From JBJMQS01 sp045802605 (GTDB lineage Bacteria; Planctomycetota; Planctomycetia; Gemmatales; Gemmataceae), in NCBI GenBank assembly GCA_045802605.1, contig JBJMQS010000046.1, positions 1 through 60,275 of the forward strand: a stretch of DNA of 60,275 bases, in the 5' to 3' direction. Within the stretch, counting starts at the first letter, position 1. Each line of letters begins with the position of its first letter. The notes under the pieces were generated by a model. The model was not told the DNA's origin and ran no database searches. It saw only the letters and a program-made list of their open reading frames with translations. This document shows, in pieces, positions 1 through 6,674 of this stretch. The position numbers and the translations under genes are program-made.

Positions 1-62
1 GGGGTTGCGTAAGCGCCCCGAGGTTTTGAAGCTCAAAAGACTCGGGGCGCTTACGCAACCCC
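1..62 (-). terminator. Long hairpin downstream of rpsT
   Basis: Perfect 22-bp arms (1-22 and 41-62) flank an 18-nt centre that itself pairs (TTTTGA-AGC-TCAAAA). It lies 14 nt past the rpsT stop codon in the direction of rpsT transcription, so it is read as the terminator of the rpsB-tsf-rpsT group. Any U-tract would lie outside the window. It belongs with the other long intergenic palindromes here. Confidence 0.7.
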
Positions 63-76
63 GCTCGCCAAATGAA

Positions 77-349
77 TTACTTCGCGGTTTTCTTGGCGAC
101 GATCTTACGAGCCAACTGCGACTTCTTGCGAGCGGCCGCGTTGGGGTGAATCGTCCGCTTTGCCGCGGCGCGATCGAGCTTCTTAGCGACGGCGCTGTAT
201 TCCGTCTGCAGTTGCTCCACCGTGCCGGTCTTCAGCAGATCGAGAAACGACTTGAGCTGCTTCTTGATCGCGCGGATGCGGGTTCGATTCCGCAACTTGC
301 GTTTTTCGCCTTGTCGTAGCCGTTTCTCGGCGCTCTTTGTGTGAGGCAT
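77..349 (-). CDS. rpsT: 30S ribosomal protein S20
   Basis: Ninety residues, the usual S20 length. The N-terminus MPHTKSAEKRLRQGEKRKLRN and the lysine/arginine-rich helical character are typical of S20, which binds 16S rRNA early in 30S assembly. The C-terminal region keeps the usual IHPNAAARKKSQL motif. It starts 15 nt after the stop of tsf, so co-transcription with rpsB and tsf is likely, and a strong hairpin follows. S20 next to rpsB-tsf is less common than rpsB-tsf alone but needs no special explanation. Confidence 0.96.
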   Translation of the reverse strand: MPHTKSAEKRLRQGEKRKLRNRTRIRAIKKQLKSFLDLLKTGTVEQLQTEYSAVAKKLDRAAAKRTIHPNAAARKKSQLARKIVAKKTAK

Positions 350-364
350 CGATTCTTACCTTTC

Positions 365-1222
365 CTAAGCCTTCTCGCCGACTTTGAAGCGGATGAATTT
401 CACCACGTCGAGCTTGTGCTCCTTGAGCAATTGGCCGACGGTCTTCTTGCCGTACTTGATCTGGTTGGCGGCCGGCTGCTCGACGAAGACGTTCTCGGCC
501 AGCCATGTCTGGTACTTGCCTTCGGCGATCTTCTCGATGATGTTGGCCGGCTTGCCCGCCGCTTGCTCTTCGGTTTGTTTCTTTGCCAAGTCGCGCTCAC
601 GAGCGACCACATCGGACGGGACCTCACTCGACTTCGCATACGTCGGCGAAAATGCGGCAATGTGTGCAGCAAGGTCGCGGAGCAAGCCTTCATCCGGCGT
701 ACCTTCGCCAGTCACCTGGATCAACACACCAAGCGAACCGTCGTGGTGCGTGTAGCTGCCCGACATGCCCTCGACGCGCGCGAAGCGAGCGACCCGCATG
801 TTCTCGCGGATGACGCCGACGACGTCGGCGATCCGGTCTTGCACGGTGCGCCCGGGCTCGCCCACAAGCGGCTGCTTGAGCAGTTCGTCCACGTTGGCCG
901 GGTTCTTTTCGGCGACTTGCCGAGCGATGTCCTGACCCATGGCGATGAACCGGTCGTTCTTCACGACGGATGGGCTCTCGCAACGAACCTCGACAATTGC
1001 TCCCACCTTGTTGGTGTTGTCACTAAAGGCAGCGATGCGGCCCTCAGCCGTCTCGCGCGCGCCTTTGTCGCTGGCCATGAACTTCCCGCCCTCTTCGCGG
1101 AGAACGAGGATGGCTTTTTCGATGTCGCCGGCGGCCTTTTCAAGCGCGGCCTTGCACTTCATCAGCGGCATGTCGGTGCGCTGTCGCAATTCGTTCACAG
1201 CTTTCGCAGATATCTGGCTCAT
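365..1222 (-). CDS. tsf: Translation elongation factor Ts
   Basis: A 285-aa protein with the EF-Ts UBA-like N-terminus (LRQRTDMPLMKCKAAL, about residues 12-27), followed by VLREEGGKF and the EGRIAAF motif that begins the core. The C-terminal part carries the ENVFVEQP segment typical of the dimerisation/core region. EF-Ts is the cytoplasmic GDP-GTP exchange factor for EF-Tu. It lies between rpsB and rpsT in one minus-strand cluster. The usual TGAG in the N-terminal motif reads TDMP here, a small family variation. Length is normal. Confidence 0.96.
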   Translation of the reverse strand: MSQISAKAVNELRQRTDMPLMKCKAALEKAAGDIEKAILVLREEGGKFMASDKGARETAEGRIAAFSDNTNKVGAIVEVRCESPSVVKNDRFIAMGQDIARQVAEKNPANVDELLKQPLVGEPGRTVQDRIADVVGVIRENMRVARFARVEGMSGSYTHHDGSLGVLIQVTGEGTPDEGLLRDLAAHIAAFSPTYAKSSEVPSDVVARERDLAKKQTEEQAAGKPANIIEKIAEGKYQTWLAENVFVEQPAANQIKYGKKTVGQLLKEHKLDVVKFIRFKVGEKA

Positions 1223-1231
1223 GACTCTCAG

Positions 1232-1298
1232 GGTGGTGAGGTTTTGGGGTCGTGAGGTGGTGTCAGAAGATCCAGGTGGAGTTCACCACCTCACCACC
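1232..1298 (-). repeat. Nested hairpins between rpsB and tsf
   Basis: Two alternative perfect 11-bp pairings occur in the gap. GGTGGTGAGGT (1232-1242) pairs with ACCTCACCACC (1288-1298), and GTGAGGTGGTG (1252-1262) pairs with CACCACCTCAC (1284-1294). The right arms overlap, so the two stems exclude each other. This could be an attenuator between the cotranscribed genes or another member of the dispersed palindromes; which one cannot be told from one copy. Confidence 0.45.
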
Positions 1299-1317
1299 GC
1301 ACTCCCTCATGGTGTAT

Positions 1318-2187
1318 TCAAGGAGCGGTTGGGTTCGCAGCCACCGGTGCGGGCATCGAAGCGGCCGGTGCCACCCGTGGGCGGAACTGCGGCTGTTGGT
1401 CCGGCGGCAAAGCCGACTTGCCTTCGCCGACCGCATCCGCCAATCGCGACAACACCAACTCGATAGAGCGAATGCTGTCGTCATTGCCTGGGATCGGCAG
1501 ATCGACCGGATCGGGATCGCTGTCGGTATCGATCAGGGCCACCGTCGCCACGCCCATCCGGCGGGCTTCCTTTACCGCGATGTACTCACGCTTCGGATCG
1601 ACCACAACCAGGGCGTCGGGCAACCGATTCATTTCGCGGATGCCGAGCAAGTTGCGGCGAATCTTGGATAGCTCGCGGCTCAGTTGCGACACCATCTTCT
1701 TGGAGTAGCCGCGGATCTCAGCGGATTCAGGTGCTTTGGTCAAATCGAGCTTACCGGCTTCATTGAACATCGAACGCATGTAAGCGTTCATCTCGATGCG
1801 CGAGGAGTTCTCGCCGGCCGGCAGCCACATCGATTCCAGTTCCGCGAGCCGTTTGAGGCGGTTGCGGATAGTGCGGAAGTTGGTCAAGGTGCCGCCCAGC
1901 CAGCGTTCGCTGACGAAAGGCATGTTGCATCGGCCCGATTCGCGTTCCAGCACTTCGCGGGCTTGCCGTTTGGTTCCGACGAACAGGACCAAGCCGCCCT
2001 TGGAAACGACCTGCGCGATGAACTTGTGCGCCCGCAGCAAGCCGCGGACGGTTTCACGTAAATCGATAATGTGAATCAGGTTGCGCTTGCCGTAGATATA
2101 CGGCCGCATCTTCGGGTTCCAGCGACTGGCGCGATGACCGAAATGGACGCCGGCCTCAATTAAGTCCTTGACCTGCACAATCGCCAC
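1318..2187 (-). CDS. rpsB: 30S ribosomal protein S2
   Basis: S2 of 289 aa, with VKDLIEAGVHFGHRASRWNPKM at the N-terminus, FVGTKRQA, and the SERWLGGTLTNF region. The frame stays open upstream to 2220, but GTG at 2187 is chosen: GGAGGG lies about 6 nt upstream and the protein then begins exactly where the family does. S2 is added late to the 30S subunit. After the conserved core it has a Pro/Ala-rich tail of roughly 30 residues, probably disordered and not essential to the fold. First gene of the rpsB-tsf-rpsT cluster. Confidence 0.95.
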   Translation of the reverse strand: MAIVQVKDLIEAGVHFGHRASRWNPKMRPYIYGKRNLIHIIDLRETVRGLLRAHKFIAQVVSKGGLVLFVGTKRQAREVLERESGRCNMPFVSERWLGGTLTNFRTIRNRLKRLAELESMWLPAGENSSRIEMNAYMRSMFNEAGKLDLTKAPESAEIRGYSKKMVSQLSRELSKIRRNLLGIREMNRLPDALVVVDPKREYIAVKEARRMGVATVALIDTDSDPDPVDLPIPGNDDSIRSIELVLSRLADAVGEGKSALPPDQQPQFRPRVAPAASMPAPVAANPTAP

Positions 2188-2246
2188 GCACGACCCTCCG
2201 CGAATCCGAAGACAGCGCAACCCGGCCGAATCCGGGGAAAGCTATC

Positions 2247-2274
2247 AATGTAGCCGTTTTCCCCGCTCGTTCAA
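2247..2274 (-). promoter_or_regulatory. Candidate sigma-70 promoter for rpsB
   Basis: On the minus strand TTGAAC and TACATT are 16 nt apart, ending about 60 nt before the rpsB GTG. The leader between them and the gene contains a short G/C hairpin (CCCGG...CCGGG). Judged by eye only. Confidence 0.35.
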
Positions 2275-2356
2275 CATGTTATAGAGATTTTTGGCGTACC
2301 TGGTTAGCCGCGACACGAAGGCCTTGCGTCGCGGAGCGCCTGAGATTGGAAAAACA

Positions 2357-3100
2357 ATGAAAATCATCCCGGTCATGGATGTCCGCGACGGTACGGTGGT
2401 GCACGCCATTGGCGGGCATCGTTCGCAATATGAGCCGCTGGTCAGTGATTTATGCCCCACCGGCGAGCCACTGCCATTGGCGTTCGCTTTCCGTGAGCGT
2501 TTTGGCTTCGAGGATATTTACCTCGCCGATTTGACGGCCATCGTCGGCGGCCCTCCCGATTTGGAACTGTACGCCGGCCTAGTCGAGCTCGGATTTGCCG
2601 CCTGGGTCGATGCCGGCGTGAGTTGCGCTGCCGATGCCGTGCGGGTGCGAGCGACGGGGGCCGGCGTCATCGTCGGCACGGAAACATTGGATTCGATCGA
2701 GCAATGGGAAGCGATCGTGCGCACGGTCGATCCACGCCGGCTCGCACTCTCGCTCGATTTGCACGATGGCCGATTGATCAACGAGCCGCTCGGCGAAACC
2801 AATCCGCGGCGATTGGCTGAGCACTTGTTCGAAGCCGCGGCCGAGATCCGCGCCCCGGGGCCCGCGGTGCTCTTTGTGCTCGACATCGCACGCGTGGGCC
2901 GAGGCGAAGGGCCCGGCACACACCGTTTGATCGAGGATCTTGCCCGCGCTTATCCCGACTGCGATGTGTTCGCCGGCGGTGGCATCCGCAACGACATTGA
3001 CGTTGAACGCATGGAGACGCTCGGCGCCGCCGGCGCACTGGTCGCCTCCGCGATTCATGATGGATCGATTCTGCCCCGGCAGTTTAGTCGGCGCGTGTGA
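2357..3100 (+). CDS. HisA-like TIM-barrel protein of the H4MPT (C1) pathway type
   Basis: A 247-aa protein resembling HisA/HisF barrels. It begins MKIIPVMDVRDGTVVHAIGG, has the phosphate-binding loop-like segment FAGGGIRN (about 205-212) and the strand-loop ADLTAIVGG. The sequence after the start (GGHRSQYEPL) resembles the HisA-like proteins found with H4MPT-dependent C1 genes in methylotrophs and planctomycetes rather than true HisA. No histidine gene is nearby. It is convergent with a PTPS-like gene and an ATP-grasp ligase, both pterin-related, which supports a role in H4MPT synthesis; the reaction is unknown. Upstream frame to 2291 was rejected because the family starts at MKIIP. Confidence 0.75.
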   Translation: MKIIPVMDVRDGTVVHAIGGHRSQYEPLVSDLCPTGEPLPLAFAFRERFGFEDIYLADLTAIVGGPPDLELYAGLVELGFAAWVDAGVSCAADAVRVRATGAGVIVGTETLDSIEQWEAIVRTVDPRRLALSLDLHDGRLINEPLGETNPRRLAEHLFEAAAEIRAPGPAVLFVLDIARVGRGEGPGTHRLIEDLARAYPDCDVFAGGGIRNDIDVERMETLGAAGALVASAIHDGSILPRQFSRRV

Positions 3101-3145
3101 TTCAAAATTGCGTTTGCATCGCGGTCCGTTGGACCGTCGAACCGA

Positions 3146-3661
3146 TCACCGCCGCCACTCATACATCGCCGACTGGCCTGGGCTCTCTTCCAACTCAATC
3201 CTGATTGAATCCGGTTCCCATTTATGCAGGCTGCGCAATTGCTGTCGCAATTGTTCGCCGAGAAATTTCGCGAGCAACTCGGCGGTCGTGTTTTCGACGG
3301 GCAGCAATACGCAATCGTCACGCGGGAATGACCATTTGCGATTTTCAAAGAGCAACGTCACTTGCTCATCATCGGATCGCAATGCCACCCGAGAATCGCC
3401 GACCTCGACCCGAATGAGCGGGCTCTTCGTCGGCACTAGCATGCGATGATCGAGCGCGCCGGTGATCGCTTTGAGCTGATCCTTCAGTGCGATGAAATCA
3501 AAAACGTACTGATTCTTATCCAACGGCCCAGCCACTTCGGCCGAGACGCGATAGTTGTGGCCATGAATCCGCTCGCACTGATCACCTTCATAGGTGATGA
3601 AGTGAGCACCGCAAAAGCCGATTTCGTCTTTGGAAATGCGGACGGTGTAGCGAGTAGTCAT
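3146..3661 (-). CDS. 6-pyruvoyl-tetrahydropterin synthase / 6-carboxytetrahydropterin synthase family
   Basis: A 171-aa PTPS/QueD-fold protein. The zinc histidines are His20 (FCGAHF) and His33/His35 (RIHGHNY), with the catalytic Cys29 four residues before the HGH pair, as in the family. ALDHRML matches the usual L-DH substrate motif, and NTTAELLAKFL is the typical helix with the conserved Glu. Members act on 7,8-dihydroneopterin triphosphate or related pterins in the cytoplasm. No queuosine genes are near; the adjacent ATP-grasp ligase (23 nt upstream) and HisA-like gene suggest H4MPT cofactor synthesis. Substrate choice cannot be read from sequence. Confidence 0.85.
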   Translation of the reverse strand: MTTRYTVRISKDEIGFCGAHFITYEGDQCERIHGHNYRVSAEVAGPLDKNQYVFDFIALKDQLKAITGALDHRMLVPTKSPLIRVEVGDSRVALRSDDEQVTLLFENRKWSFPRDDCVLLPVENTTAELLAKFLGEQLRQQLRSLHKWEPDSIRIELEESPGQSAMYEWRR

Positions 3662-3684
3662 GGCATTGGATCATAGCCGCACGC

Positions 3685-4548
3685 TCAGCGCGACACAAGC
3701 GAGTGCATGTGATCAATAATTGCACCGGCAACGTCAATTGTGCACGCCGACGATAATGCCCGCCAACCGGGCACGCCGTTGACTTCCAAAACGACCGGCC
3801 CGTTGGGTCCTGGCAGCAAATCCACGCCGGCCACCTCGCAGCCCACGGCTTTTGCGGCGTCTATCGCGAGCTTTTCCTGGATGCGCGAAATGTCCGCGGT
3901 CTCGGCCCGGGCGCCTTGGGCCACGTTCGTTCGCCAATCGCCATCGGCATAGCGGCGCATGCCGGCAAGGACTTTCTTACCCAACACGAACGCGCGCAGG
4001 TCGTAGCCCGGGTGGCGGATGAACTCTTGCTGATAGATCACACCTTGGATGCGCTCGATCGTCGAGAATGTCCTCCACGCAATGTTCGGATCGCTCACCC
4101 GCACGAGGCCCCGGCCTTCGCTGCCGAAGAGCGGCTTGACCACCACATCGCCACCCAGTTCAACGAACGCCGTCATCGCAGCTTCTGCTTTTTCGCCGAC
4201 CCAGGTCCGGGGGACCGGTATCCCGGCCGCGGCGAGGCGCGACGTGGTCAGGTATTTATCCACGGACGCTTCGATGGCTTTAGGCGCGTTGACGATCAAC
4301 TTGCCTCGCCGGCGCAATCCTTCCAATGCATCCATGCGGAAGACGATCTGTTCCAGCGACCCACCGGGCATCATGCGAACCAGAACCGCGTCGAATTTTT
4401 CGAGCTCGGGCAATTGTTCTTCTGTGGTGACGAACGCGGTCAAGCTGCGGAAATCGACGACTTCGGTCTCGATTCGCCTCGTTGCCGTGGCGCGGAGCAA
4501 GTCCTGCACGTGCCAACCGGTGCCCGAAGCGAGGATGGCGAGGCGCAT
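3685..4548 (-). CDS. RimK/MptN-like ATP-grasp ligase
   Basis: A 287-aa ATP-grasp enzyme starting MRLAILASGTGWH. Middle-domain motifs include VDKYLTTSRLAAAGIPVPRT, then VVVKPLFGSEGRGL (ATP-binding lysine and glycine-rich loop), YQQEFI, DLRAFV and, near the end, VAGVDLLPG and VLEVNGVPGW (metal-binding Glu/Asn). This pattern matches RimK-type amino-acid ligases, including those that add glutamate to tetrahydromethanopterin. With the PTPS-like gene directly downstream, a glutamyl-pterin ligase role is the best inference. Start at 4548 is preferred over the upstream ATG because the Rossmann-like strand begins there. Confidence 0.8.
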   Translation of the reverse strand: MRLAILASGTGWHVQDLLRATATRRIETEVVDFRSLTAFVTTEEQLPELEKFDAVLVRMMPGGSLEQIVFRMDALEGLRRRGKLIVNAPKAIEASVDKYLTTSRLAAAGIPVPRTWVGEKAEAAMTAFVELGGDVVVKPLFGSEGRGLVRVSDPNIAWRTFSTIERIQGVIYQQEFIRHPGYDLRAFVLGKKVLAGMRRYADGDWRTNVAQGARAETADISRIQEKLAIDAAKAVGCEVAGVDLLPGPNGPVVLEVNGVPGWRALSSACTIDVAGAIIDHMHSLVSR

Positions 4549-4653
4549 CGTTGTCGCACCAGAATTTTGAAATCGTGGGGAAATAGACCAAGCCACACGG
4601 CGGATGTCACCGATATGATATCAGTGCCCTTCATCCCGGGTCGCGGAGCGACC

Positions 4654-5481
4654 GTGCGCCGTCTCTTACTGTTATTCCCGATCTGCCTGATCATTGCGTC
4701 GGACCAGCTTAGTACGGTCCTGCCGCCGCCCGTGCGCCGTCCGCTGGCAGCTTCGCCGACGGAGGCACCGCTGCCCACCGCGGCCCAATTCGCCGAGCTG
4801 GCCAAGACCGAGCCGATCGAATGCGTCCGCGCCTCGCTGCGGAAATACCGCAAAGAGGTTCACGGCCTGCATGGCCTGATGCAAAAACAGGAGCGGCTGG
4901 CGGGAAAACTCAATCCGCCAGAAACCATCGAATTCTGGTACAACGACGACCCGCACAAGGTATTTCTGGCGTGGCGATCCAAGCCAAGCGGCCAGGCTGA
5001 CCGTGTGCTCTACGTCGATGGCGCCAACGATAATCAGATGTTTTGCCACCCCGCCTCCGCCATTGCTCGCGCGGTGGTCGGCAACGTCGTCGGCCGCGAT
5101 CCGGAGAGTAAAGAAGCGAAAGCCGGCGGCCGAGTTTCCGTGGGCGAATTCGGTTTGCGCAAAGCTGCCGAGCGACAGTTGGGCGCTTGCGAAGAGGCCA
5201 AGAAGGCGGGCCACCTGCATCTGGAATATCTCGGATTGAAAGAGATTCCGGAAGTCAACAACCGCCCGCACCACATGTTCCTTCGGCTCAACGAATTGCC
5301 GGAAGGCCCGGAGAAAATTCGCAAGGTCGAGTTCGGCCTCGATGCCGAGACGTGGATGCAAACGGTGTCGCACGTCTACAACGGCAACGAGGAATTGCTC
5401 GGTGCTTATTTCTTCAAAGACATTGAAATCAATCCGAAATTTGCCGAAGGGCAGTTCGAGAAGAGCCAACTCTTGAAGTAG
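4654..5481 (+). CDS. DUF1571 family exported protein
   Basis: Predicted 275 aa, starting at GTG 4654 (GGAG 5 nt upstream). The first 25 residues (VRRLLLLFPICLIIASDQLS) look like a signal peptide. The body matches DUF1571, a family common in planctomycetes: QKQERLAGKL, VFLAWRSKP, VLYVDGANDNQM and the C-terminal YFFKDIEINPKF. Such proteins fold like lipoprotein-carrier proteins; function is unknown, presumably periplasmic. An ATG at 4615 would add 13 residues and cannot be excluded. The stop codon TAG is the first three bases of a GTGGGCA repeat. Confidence 0.8.
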   Translation: MRRLLLLFPICLIIASDQLSTVLPPPVRRPLAASPTEAPLPTAAQFAELAKTEPIECVRASLRKYRKEVHGLHGLMQKQERLAGKLNPPETIEFWYNDDPHKVFLAWRSKPSGQADRVLYVDGANDNQMFCHPASAIARAVVGNVVGRDPESKEAKAGGRVSVGEFGLRKAAERQLGACEEAKKAGHLHLEYLGLKEIPEVNNRPHHMFLRLNELPEGPEKIRKVEFGLDAETWMQTVSHVYNGNEELLGAYFFKDIEINPKFAEGQFEKSQLLK

Positions 5482-5506
5482 GTGGGCAAGGCTTTGGTTG
5501 CCCACC
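5479..5506 (+). repeat. GTGGGCA palindromic repeat, copy A
   Basis: GGTGGGCAA (5481-5489) and TTGCCCACC (5498-5506) form a 9-bp hairpin with an 8-nt loop. It begins with the TAG stop of the DUF1571 gene. An inverted near-identical copy lies at 5613-5641. Probable terminator. Confidence 0.7.
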
Positions 5507-5612
5507 GTTAGGAATCAAATAAGCCAGTCTAAGGGAATGCCCAAAAACCGGCATTTTTTGGATTCGTTGCTTTCGTTGCCAATTTTGGGGTGGGTGGGGA
5601 CCTTTCGAAAAT

Positions 5613-5641
5613 GGTGGGCAACCAAAGCGGTGCCCACCCTA
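5613..5641 (-). repeat. GTGGGCA palindromic repeat, copy B (inverted)
   Basis: Read on the minus strand it starts with TAG, the stop of the asparaginase-like gene, and differs from copy A by about three positions. GGTGGGCA (5613-5620) pairs with TGCCCACC (5631-5638). The two copies face each other across about 105 nt of otherwise featureless DNA. Confidence 0.7.
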
Positions 5642-6529
5642 CGAAATCTCGGGGGCCTGCACCATTTCGATGCCATTGGGCCGGCCGATGGCATATTGAA
5701 AATCGGTTGTCAGCGTGCAGGCCGCGCCAGGTTGGCCGTGCCGGTCCAGCGCGAGGAACGCTACTCGCGCTGGCGTCTTGCCGCGGCGCTTCGCATTCGC
5801 AATCACCCGGCGAACGGCTTGCTCGCACGCATCTTGGGCCGAGGTGCCATTGCGCATCTGCTCCGTGATGAAAAAGCTGCCGGTGGTGCGAATGATCTCT
5901 TCGCCGACGCCGGTGCCGCCGGCCGCCCCGGCCGTGTCATCCACGTATAAGCCGGCGCCAATAATCGGCGAGTCACCGACGCGACCCGGCGTCTTGTGTG
6001 CCAGGCCCGATGTGCTGCACGCGCCGCCGAGGTGACCTTCTGCATCACGGGCCAGCACCGTCACCGTGTCGTGATCGGCTGCGGGGTCGGGCAAGCGTTG
6101 CGGGCCGTAACCCTCCTTGGGTAATGTCTTCACCCATTGCTCCATCGCCAACGGCGTGAGCAAATTCTGAATCGGGAAGCCTTGTGATTGTGCGAAGAGT
6201 TGTGCTCCGCGACCTACGAGCATGACGTGCGGCGTGACTTCCATCACTTTGCGCGCGACGGCCGTGGCATGGCGGATATTCTCAATGCCGGCCACGCTGC
6301 CGCAGGCCAGCGTCTTGCCGTCCATCACCGAAGCATCGAGCGTGATGATACCGCTGGCGTCGGCTAGGCCGCCGTAGCCAACGGAATTGACCGAGGGGTC
6401 ATCTTCTAGGGCTTGGGCACCTGCGATGGTGGCGTCGAGGGCCGACTGGCCCTCGGCCAGAAGCGGCATGCCGGCTTTCACCGCAGTTTCGCCAAACTTC
6501 CATGTGGCAATGATGATCCAGTCGGCCAT
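5639..6529 (-). CDS. Glycosylasparaginase/isoaspartyl peptidase family (Ntn hydrolase)
   Basis: A 296-aa Ntn-hydrolase. The autocleavage site HDTVTVLARD places the catalytic nucleophile at Thr155, as in N4-(beta-N-acetylglucosaminyl)-L-asparaginase. The N-terminal half has NSVGYGG and LDASVMDG, and the beta subunit has GRVGDSPIIGAGLYVDD and GTGVGEEIIRT. The precursor should split into alpha and beta chains. The start MADWII at 6529 has GGAG 8 nt upstream; the extension to 6697 is not family-like. No signal peptide is seen, so cytoplasmic. Glycosyl-Asn versus isoaspartyl specificity is not certain. Confidence 0.88.
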   Translation of the reverse strand: MADWIIIATWKFGETAVKAGMPLLAEGQSALDATIAGAQALEDDPSVNSVGYGGLADASGIITLDASVMDGKTLACGSVAGIENIRHATAVARKVMEVTPHVMLVGRGAQLFAQSQGFPIQNLLTPLAMEQWVKTLPKEGYGPQRLPDPAADHDTVTVLARDAEGHLGGACSTSGLAHKTPGRVGDSPIIGAGLYVDDTAGAAGGTGVGEEIIRTTGSFFITEQMRNGTSAQDACEQAVRRVIANAKRRGKTPARVAFLALDRHGQPGAACTLTTDFQYAIGRPNGIEMVQAPEIS

Positions 6530-6674
6530 TGAAGGAACTCCGCGGCTTTTAGCCTGTTGTAGAACTCCACCCAAGGCGTGCCACCTGCGGTGGATGAGCC
6601 TGGCAAGACATTGAAGTTGGGTAAACCCTTCTGCCGATAACGATTGTGCCGGTCTGTAGGTGGGAGGGGAGAAT

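Noticed and set aside
278..293. tRNA T-arm-like GCGGGTTCGATTCCGC
   Set aside because: It lies inside rpsT codons, and no acceptor, D or anticodon arms can be found around it.
341..1255. 304-aa plus-strand frame opposite tsf
   Set aside because: Shadow of tsf; the minus strand encodes a clear EF-Ts.
2357..3100. True HisA (histidine synthesis)
   Set aside because: No his genes nearby and the N-terminal pattern fits C1-pathway homologues better.
3916..4653. Long N-terminal extension of the DUF1571 frame
   Set aside because: It is antisense to the ATP-grasp ligase and lacks family similarity; a signal peptide begins at 4654.
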